In this document: positions 14,621-18,835 of the stretch, piece by piece
Position numbering within the stretch: position 1 is the stretch's first letter
Layout of the letters: each line of letters starts with the position of its first letter
From: Candidatus Saccharimonadota bacterium
GTDB taxonomy: Bacteria; Patescibacteriota; Saccharimonadia; Saccharimonadales; Saccharimonadaceae
Direction: 5' to 3'
DNA: 18,835 bases
NCBI GenBank assembly: GCA_900555675.1
Contig: UNSN01000012.1
Location: 1-18,835 of the forward strand
Position numbers and translations under genes: made by a program
Notes under the pieces: model-generated
Databases searched by the model: none
The model's input: the letters and a program-made list of their open reading frames with translations, nothing else
What the model was told of the DNA's origin: nothing

Positions 14621-14645
14621 ATAGTCAGCTTAACTATATATTTTT
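14621..14645 (+). terminator. weak possible terminator after the receiver gene
   Basis: ATAGT (14621-14625) pairs with ACTAT (14633-14637) around a 7-base loop, followed by ATATTTTT. The stem is only 5 bp, AT-rich, and overlaps the end of the convergent gene. Confidence 0.3.
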
Positions 14646-15593
14646 CCAGTACTTCGGAAATATAGATATAAACTGATCCAGTTTTTCTATAACAAGCGGC
14701 AAAGCCTCTTCAGATTCTTTATCATCGGCAGGATCTTTATCTATACGATAACGTACAAGCTTCATGCAAGCATCGTCCCTGTTATGCCATATCAATTCAC
14801 CAACTTCAGACTCGATTTTATCTTTATGTTTGTAGATATTATCAAAAATTAGCCTATTTTGCGCGTCCGAATCCTTACCTCCGTAAATATATAACTCTAT
14901 ATAAATACACTTTTCTCTAGTGTTAGCTAACACGTTAAAATGAGCCTTGCCACCATATCTGATCGTATACCAATGTTGAGGTCGAGGTTTTTGCCAGCTA
15001 CGGACCTTCTTAGAATGCTCCAGTCCATAATCTCGCACCATCTCAAAAAATCTTTGTTGCCGTAGCTTTACTTCGGATATACTGCTATTGCTATTATTCT
15101 GGCTGCGCACAACCTTTGTCCATTCGTTAGGACTTTCAACAACCAAAAAGTGCGGGGCTGGCTTGGAATCGCCGATTTTATACGCCTCAAGCTCAACCAA
15201 AAAGAAATTAATCTTATCAGAAGAATTAAAATTCAACCACTCGACAGCCTGCCTATGTTCATCACGAATATTACTTGCAATCCATATGATTGTTTCAGCG
15301 CCAATCCCAGCCGCGTAAGTAATACACTTGCCAAGATGATCGTGATCTGTACGCTCTAATTGATTTTCAATTATAATCGCCCTATCAGAGTAATCAGCCG
15401 TAACTATATCCGCATTAAAATCGCCGACACCAACTTCGGTTTTTATGTTTTCCGTGTTGAATTCTATTCCTAAGGCGTCGCCTAACAAAGATAAATTATC
15501 TGGATGAGCCAGCCATGGAGTAAACGACAAAGCTTCGTGCTCCCATATTTTTCTGATATTTACCTTTTCTAGCTTGCCTAAAGATTGAACCAC
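14634..15593 (-). CDS. DUF4268 / PD-(D/E)XK nuclease-like protein
   Basis: A soluble protein of about 319 residues. The family pattern is clear: LGKLEKVNIRKIWEHEALSF at the start, then VGDFNADIV (Asp62) and IIIENQLERTDHDHLGK (Glu76-Asn-Gln78), which together form the core of a PD-(D/E)XK-like nuclease site, then TYAAGIGAETIIWIAS and the RDEHRQAVEWLN helix. Such proteins occur alone or near restriction-modification genes; their real activity is not known to me. A TTG at 15608 is an alternative start, but GTG at 15593 has GGGGAG seven bases before it and places the family's conserved N-terminus near residue 5. No methylase or defence partner is adjacent. The base composition is AT-richer than the operon next door. 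Confidence 0.72.
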   Translation of the reverse strand: MVQSLGKLEKVNIRKIWEHEALSFTPWLAHPDNLSLLGDALGIEFNTENIKTEVGVGDFNADIVTADYSDRAIIIENQLERTDHDHLGKCITYAAGIGAETIIWIASNIRDEHRQAVEWLNFNSSDKINFFLVELEAYKIGDSKPAPHFLVVESPNEWTKVVRSQNNSNSSISEVKLRQQRFFEMVRDYGLEHSKKVRSWQKPRPQHWYTIRYGGKAHFNVLANTREKCIYIELYIYGGKDSDAQNRLIFDNIYKHKDKIESEVGELIWHNRDDACMKLVRYRIDKDPADDKESEEALPLVIEKLDQFISIFPKYWKNI

Positions 15594-15599
15594 AAAAAC

Positions 15600-15632
15600 T
15601 CTCCCCAATTTACTATTTCGCCTATTATACCA
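15600..15632 (-). promoter_or_regulatory. extended -10 and Shine-Dalgarno of the DUF4268 gene
   Basis: On the minus strand TGG-TATAAT (15632-15624) is followed by a leader of about 30 bases with GGGGAG (15606-15601), 7 bases before the GTG at 15593. It is a leadered gene. Confidence 0.6.
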
Positions 15633-15669
15633 CAGCTCAGTAAAAGCTATCAGTTGCCTTCAAATTAGA

Positions 15670-15692
15670 AAAAAGAGCCCTTCTATGGACTC
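15670..15692 (-). terminator. intrinsic terminator with no coding gene ahead of it
   Basis: On the minus strand GAGTCC-ATAGAA-GGGCTC (6 bp, one G-U) is followed by six T. No convincing minus-strand CDS ends here, which points to a noncoding transcript arriving from 15700-15900. Confidence 0.75.
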
Positions 15693-15880
15693 CCACGGTG
15701 TCTCACATACAACGCTCACCATCTTTAGCGATAAATTGCTTATTGCTTCAAATATCCCCAGAGACACCATCCGAAGATATAGCGCAAAGCTTTCTTTTAT
15801 TAATAAACATAACTGAGTAGCTGCGTTGTATCAAATAGCGCAATTTATAACCTACCCGCCCTAAAGGTTGCCCTTGCGCA
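15670..15880 (-). ncRNA. candidate structured noncoding RNA with pseudoknot pattern
   Basis: A stretch of about 230 bases without a gene that ends in an intrinsic terminator on the minus strand. Reading on the minus strand, in order: a hairpin GCGCAA/TTGCGC (15879-15874 with 15843-15838) enclosing AACCT/AGGTT; then ATACAACGC (15831-15823) pairing perfectly over 9 bp with GCGTTGTAT (15715-15707); and GGTGTCTC (15768-15761) pairing perfectly over 8 bp with GAGACACC (15704-15697). The last two interleave in H-type pseudoknot order, with only 2 bases between their 3' strands. A third hairpin, AGCAATAA/TTATCGCT with one mismatch, sits in the loop. I cannot match it to tmRNA, RNase P, SRP or 6S RNA. 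No convincing minus-strand promoter was found. Confidence 0.5.
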
Positions 15881-15885
15881 TCCTT

Positions 15886-15914
15886 TTGACCGCACACCAC
15901 AATTAAAGTAAAAT
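15886..15914 (+). promoter_or_regulatory. promoter of NUDIX gene
   Basis: -35 TTGACC (15886-15891), exactly 17 bases, -10 TAAAAT (15909-15914), then 7 bases to the ATG at 15922. The mRNA should start one base before the start codon. It may overlap the start of the minus-strand RNA candidate. Confidence 0.7.
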
Positions 15915-15921
15915 TTATAGT

Positions 15922-16461
15922 ATGCCTCATATACACAACCAGCCTGGCCAGCACGATATATGTGTTAGCGGATATATCGTGAAAATAACAGAGAGTGCTG
16001 AACCTCGGATTATTTTACATAAGCACCGCAAGCTAAACAAGTTATTGCAGTTTGGTGGGCATGTCGAGCTGGACGAGACACCGTGGCAAGCAGTCTTGCG
16101 GGAAATAGCCGAAGAATCTGGCTACGACAAAAACCAGCTGAAACTGTTGCAACCGAGTTACAATAGACTTGCTTCATTGCCTGGAGTGAAACTGCATCCT
16201 CAACCGATCGCGATTCACACATATCCTGCTGGTGGCGGGCATTATCACACGGACATAAGTTATGCGTTTATTACTTCGGAAAATCCGATGCATGATATAG
16301 CTAGCGGCGAATCCAACAACATTAACCTCTTTAGCTTGAGAGATTTAAAGAAGCTTACATCAAAACAAATATATGACAACGCCAAAACCATCGCTATATA
16401 TACTCTGACCACAGTGGTTGAGGAATGGGACGAAGTGGATTTGTTACTTTATAAACTCTAG
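15922..16461 (+). CDS. NUDIX hydrolase
   Basis: A 179-residue pyrophosphohydrolase cleaving nucleoside-diphosphate-linked substrates. The exact substrate is not readable. The Nudix box GX5EX7REUXEEXGU is perfect: G46, E52, then REIAEESGY (60-68). The N-terminus HIHNQPGQHDICVSGYIV and the HKHRKLNKLLQFGGHVE stretch are typical of a common bacterial subgroup. After the box, AIHTYPAGGGHYHTDISYAF is the expected beta strand pair with histidines that could bind metal or substrate. The length is complete. It stands alone with its own promoter and is followed by a bidirectional terminator shared with tRNA-Glu. Housecleaning of damaged nucleotides is the usual role of such proteins. Confidence 0.93.
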   Translation: MPHIHNQPGQHDICVSGYIVKITESAEPRIILHKHRKLNKLLQFGGHVELDETPWQAVLREIAEESGYDKNQLKLLQPSYNRLASLPGVKLHPQPIAIHTYPAGGGHYHTDISYAFITSENPMHDIASGESNNINLFSLRDLKKLTSKQIYDNAKTIAIYTLTTVVEEWDEVDLLLYKL

Positions 16462-16518
16462 GCCGTCCCTAGTTATGAGGCCATACAGATCGTCAACTAG
16501 ACCATCTACGTACGGTTT

Positions 16519-16572
16519 GTAGTATGTGTCTATACGAAAAGTTGAAGAATATTGAGAATTGAAGCATACTAC
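16519..16572. repeat. inverted repeat in the NUDIX downstream region
   Basis: GTAGTATG (16519-16526) and CATACTAC (16565-16572) are perfect inverted copies 38 bases apart. They lie in the 120 bases between the NUDIX stop and the terminator, where no gene is seen. It could be a 3' UTR hairpin or chance. Confidence 0.35.
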
Positions 16573-16582
16573 TTCACAAATT

Positions 16583-16612
16583 AAAAAAACACCTTCATGT
16601 AGATGTTTTTTA
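16583..16612. terminator. bidirectional terminator of NUDIX gene and tRNA-Glu
   Basis: On the minus strand AAAAAACATC pairs with GGTGTTTTTT (10 bp, one G-U) around an 8-base loop, with T-runs on either strand. It fits the 3' ends of both convergent transcripts. Confidence 0.8.
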
Positions 16613-16628
16613 ATAAGTTAACTATTCT

Positions 16629-16703
16629 TGGTGACCCCACCGGGAATCGAACCCGGGTTGCCAGGATGAGAACCTGGTGTCCTAACCGCTAGACGATAGG
16701 GCC
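16629..16703 (-). tRNA. tRNA-Glu (anticodon CTC)
   Basis: 75 bases including encoded CCA. The acceptor is GGCCCTA with TGGGGTC (two G-U pairs). The D arm contains TCGTCTAGCGGTTAGGAC, the usual glutamate form. The anticodon stem CCAGG/CCTGG encloses TTCTCAT, giving CTC (reads GAG). The T arm is CCCGG-GTTCGATT-CCCGG and the discriminator base is A. Confidence 0.97.
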
Positions 16704-16715
16704 GCAACTCCATGG

Positions 16716-16745
16716 ATTATACCATGAAAAGGGAAGGCTTGTCTA
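16716..16745 (-). promoter_or_regulatory. promoter of tRNA-Glu
   Basis: On the minus strand: -35 TAGACA (16745-16740), 18-base spacer, -10 TGG-TATAAT (16721-16716), 12 bases before the mature tRNA 5' end. The -35 overlaps the stop codon of the upstream membrane-protein gene. Confidence 0.65.
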
Positions 16746-17213
16746 CTTTTTCTCTATGTCAGACGTCGACTTTTTATAGTAAGACAGCATAGCCCAAGAG
16801 CTATATATTAAAACGACCAGAGAAATAACAATAGGAGAGAAATATAAATTGATCATACCAATAGTCGATAAGACTTTTACGATGAATACGTCTTTATTGG
16901 CGATGAGGAAAAATAGCCCGAATCGTAAAAAGATGACTAATACATAAAATATAACCGTCGCACACCCAATGGTAGTCAAGACTTTTGAAACTTTATCAGT
17001 AATCCAATATCGTCCAGTTTTATACCAATAGATTGAAATGCAAGCGAGTATAATCGCATACGCCCCTAAGATATGGCCCAAAGGACCAATGAACAACTTA
17101 AATATATCAGACGTGGCACCAATAAGGTTCGCCGAAATGAGACAAATTATCACAAAGACCACAGTTCGCTTGAAAGCTGAGTTGCTTTGGTCGTTGTGCT
17201 GAACATTATTCAT
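16743..17213 (-). CDS. four-helix integral membrane protein, unknown function
   Basis: A 156-residue protein not recognised by family. Four membrane helices are visible at about 16-34, 42-63, 78-104 and 116-142. The first is preceded by a hydrophilic tail (MNNVQHNDQSNSAFKR) and the last is followed by a charged tail (YYKKSTSDIEKK), so both ends are probably cytoplasmic. A basic loop with aromatic residues (YWYKTGRYW, 62-70) joins helices 2 and 3. No enzymatic motif is present. TGG-TATAGT ends 6 bases before the ATG, so it should be leaderless. It is divergent from the second histidine kinase and could share regulation with it, but nothing shows a functional link. Composition is AT-rich. Confidence 0.75.
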   Translation of the reverse strand: MNNVQHNDQSNSAFKRTVVFVIICLISANLIGATSDIFKLFIGPLGHILGAYAIILACISIYWYKTGRYWITDKVSKVLTTIGCATVIFYVLVIFLRFGLFFLIANKDVFIVKVLSTIGMINLYFSPIVISLVVLIYSSWAMLSYYKKSTSDIEKK

Positions 17214-17219
17214 GTAATC

Positions 17220-17228
17220 ACTATACCA
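17220..17228 (-). promoter_or_regulatory. extended -10 promoter of the four-helix protein gene
   Basis: On the minus strand TGG-TATAGT, exactly 6 bases before the ATG at 17213, with no Shine-Dalgarno sequence. Confidence 0.6.
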
Positions 17229-17238
17229 TATTTATCGC

Positions 17239-17267
17239 TTGAGATTTTTCTGAAAATTCGCCATAAT
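17239..17267 (+). promoter_or_regulatory. promoter of the second histidine kinase
   Basis: -35 TTGAGA (17239-17244), exactly 17 bases, -10 CATAAT (17262-17267), then 6 bases to the ATG at 17274. The +1 is predicted on the start codon. Confidence 0.65.
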
Positions 17268-17273
17268 AAAAGC

Positions 17274-18835
17274 ATGAAAAAGGGCGGGATTTACTTTAAG
17301 CCTCACGCAATTTCCAGATTTTGGTTAAGACGGTTGTGTGAAGTGGCATTACTGAGTTGTTTCACGATCATTCTTTTATATGCATGGGCACGATTCATAC
17401 CGACCGGCTATCAACTACCAATAGGATTATCGGTCTCAGATTTGGCAGCTGGCGTGGCAGGAATCGGCAGCTTAATTGTGCTGATTTTATGTTTTTGGCT
17501 TCCCAGAAAACACGAAACTGAAATCGGAATTTTCGTATATTTGTTAACCGTCGCTGTCGCCGTAACCACCATAATTACCAGCGGCGGAGTCGTTTCGCCA
17601 TTCCTGGTTATGTGGATTATCGTGGCAATTTTCGCAGGATTTTTCGGCGCAATAATCTTAGGAATGATGGGACTTTTGGTTATTTTGCAGATTATAGCCA
17701 CCAGCGTTCAACAGGGAATAAACATACAATTCATCATCGGCTACCTATTCTTCGGATTTTTGCCTTTGATTTTCAGCCTTGTTTTATGGATTCGCCGCCA
17801 AAAAACTGATGACAATACATCCAATCTGGAGAATAGACTTTCCGCGGTCGAGAACAAATCTGACGTAGTGATTAATGCCATCGACGACGGTGTTTTAGCG
17901 ATCTCCAAAGACGGCAACATCGAACTGATAAATCCATCCGCCCAACAAATCATCGGCTGGGACCAAGGCGACGCTCTCGGACTTAATTGGAAAAGCGTCT
18001 TAAAACTCGTTACCTCAGACGGAAAAGACGTAGAGGACCTCGAGAATCCAATAGCCCAATCTTTATCAAAAAACCAGCCAACACACAACGATAAATTATT
18101 CCTATTGACCAGCTCTGAAAAACGCATTTTAGTGTCAATCGTCAGCTCTCCAGTCGGCACGGACGGCGAAGGAATCATTGTAGTTTTCCGCGACATCACC
18201 AAGGAAAAAGCCGAGGAGCGCGAGCAAGCCGAGTTTATTTCCACCGCCAGCCACGAGATGCGTACGCCAGTTGCGTCAATTGAGGGCTATTTGGGTCTGG
18301 CGTTAAATCCAGCCACCGCTCACATCGACGAGAAAGCCCGCGATTTCATTACCAAAGCCCACGAATCGGCGCAACATCTGGGACGATTATTCCAAGATCT
18401 TCTTGATATCAGCAAAGTCGAAGATGGGCGAATGAAAAACAACCCGAAAGTCATCAACGTAAACGAATTTTTGAAGGATATTTTTGATGGTTTGGCGACA
18501 AAAGCTAGCGAAAAGCAGCTCAATTACATCTTTATGCCAGACATCGTTGGCGAGAGTAAAGAGAAGTCATTGCAGCCGATTTTTTATGCCAATATTGACC
18601 CTGATCATTTTCGGGAAGTTGTTAGCAACTTGATTGAAAATGCCATCAAATACACACCGTCGGGCGAAGTTGTCGTCAATGTTACCGGCGACGATAAGCA
18701 GATTTCCGTAAGCGTAAAAGACAGCGGTATTGGCATTCCCGCCGAAGATATTCCACATTTATTCCAGAAATTTTATCGGGTGGACAATTCTGACACGCGA
18801 GAAATTGGCGGAACTGGCTTGGGGCTATATTTGAG
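17274..18835 (+). CDS. sensor histidine kinase with PAS domain (cut by the window edge)
   Basis: The open frame runs off the right edge; 520 codons are visible and only the end of the ATPase domain is missing. The N-terminal region has about six membrane helices between residues 22 and 170. A PAS domain follows at about 195-310 (VINAIDDGVLAISKDGNIELINPSAQ, ending VVFRDITKEK). The HisKA motif is STASHEMRTPVASIEGYLGLAL with His327. The ATPase blocks are NLIENAIKY (from 452), DSGIGIP (from 483), FQKFYRVDNSD and GGTGLGLYL (from 512). The multi-helix sensor suggests signal detection in the membrane, unlike the two-helix kinase at 12694. A response regulator may follow beyond the edge. Confidence 0.94.
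   Translation, partial: MKKGGIYFKPHAISRFWLRRLCEVALLSCFTIILLYAWARFIPTGYQLPIGLSVSDLAAGVAGIGSLIVLILCFWLPRKHETEIGIFVYLLTVAVAVTTIITSGGVVSPFLVMWIIVAIFAGFFGAIILGMMGLLVILQIIATSVQQGINIQFIIGYLFFGFLPLIFSLVLWIRRQKTDDNTSNLENRLSAVENKSDVVINAIDDGVLAISKDGNIELINPSAQQIIGWDQGDALGLNWKSVLKLVTSDGKDVEDLENPIAQSLSKNQPTHNDKLFLLTSSEKRILVSIVSSPVGTDGEGIIVVFRDITKEKAEEREQAEFISTASHEMRTPVASIEGYLGLALNPATAHIDEKARDFITKAHESAQHLGRLFQDLLDISKVEDGRMKNNPKVINVNEFLKDIFDGLATKASEKQLNYIFMPDIVGESKEKSLQPIFYANIDPDHFREVVSNLIENAIKYTPSGEVVVNVTGDDKQISVSVKDSGIGIPAEDIPHLFQKFYRVDNSDTREIGGTGLGLYL

Noticed and set aside
15594..15608. TTG start at 15608 for the DUF4268 protein
   Set aside because: GTG at 15593 has GGGGAG seven bases upstream and agrees with the family N-terminus; TTG has no ribosome binding site.
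15748..15954. 68-residue open frame on the minus strand over the NUDIX start
   Set aside because: It overlaps the NUDIX gene and the candidate structured RNA, has no ribosome binding site or family resemblance, and looks like a chance frame.
17741..18244. 167-residue open frame antisense to the second histidine kinase
   Set aside because: The plus strand encodes the PAS domain here in frame with clear HisKA and ATPase motifs; the antisense product is low-complexity Ser-rich.

Overview
The window most resembles a Candidatus Saccharibacteria (TM7) chromosome segment. This is inference, based on the compact two-strand layout, moderate GC, standard code, and the character of the sortase, PEGA, DUF3048, NUDIX and histidine-kinase proteins. 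No marker such as 16S rRNA is present. It is mostly ordinary core chromosome: 18 protein genes (one cut by the right edge) and two tRNAs.

Layout. 1-600: smpB (trans-translation). 604-3777, minus strand: two GT4 glycosyltransferases, resembling the paired glycolipid synthases of Gram-positives, and an alpha/beta hydrolase. 3808-5399: exonuclease III, translationally coupled to a diverged NAD(P)H-hydrate dehydratase-like protein. 5418-5822: an odd cassette made of a consensus promoter, a hairpin-rich leader, a 72-residue hydrophobic protein and a branched 3' hairpin. Its codon use is unlike its neighbours. 5872-5958: tRNA-Leu(CAA). 6062-10083: three single-pass cell-surface proteins (sortase, PEGA/propeller protein, DUF4367-like protein). 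10113-11558: gltX. 11597-14612: a DUF3048 (YerB-like) protein, a sensor kinase and a lone receiver in one overlapping operon. 14634-15593: a DUF4268/PD-(D/E)XK-like protein. 15670-15880: a candidate structured RNA with a pseudoknot pattern. 15922-16461: NUDIX hydrolase. 16629-16703: tRNA-Glu(CUC). 16743-17213: a four-helix membrane protein. 17274 to the end: a second histidine kinase.

The strongest window-wide pattern is promoter placement. For about twelve genes the -10 box lies only 3-10 bases before the start codon, often exactly 6, usually as an extended TGn-TATAAT. The mRNAs of these genes should therefore begin at or within about four bases of the start codon (leaderless). Shine-Dalgarno sequences are mainly seen in the three leadered genes and inside operons. 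A second pattern is that none of the 17 complete genes ends in TGA (10 TAA, 7 TAG).

The best candidates for something undescribed are the small membrane-protein cassette at 5418-5822 and the possible noncoding RNA at 15670-15880. Both calls rest on reading the sequence by eye, without searches or folding programs.
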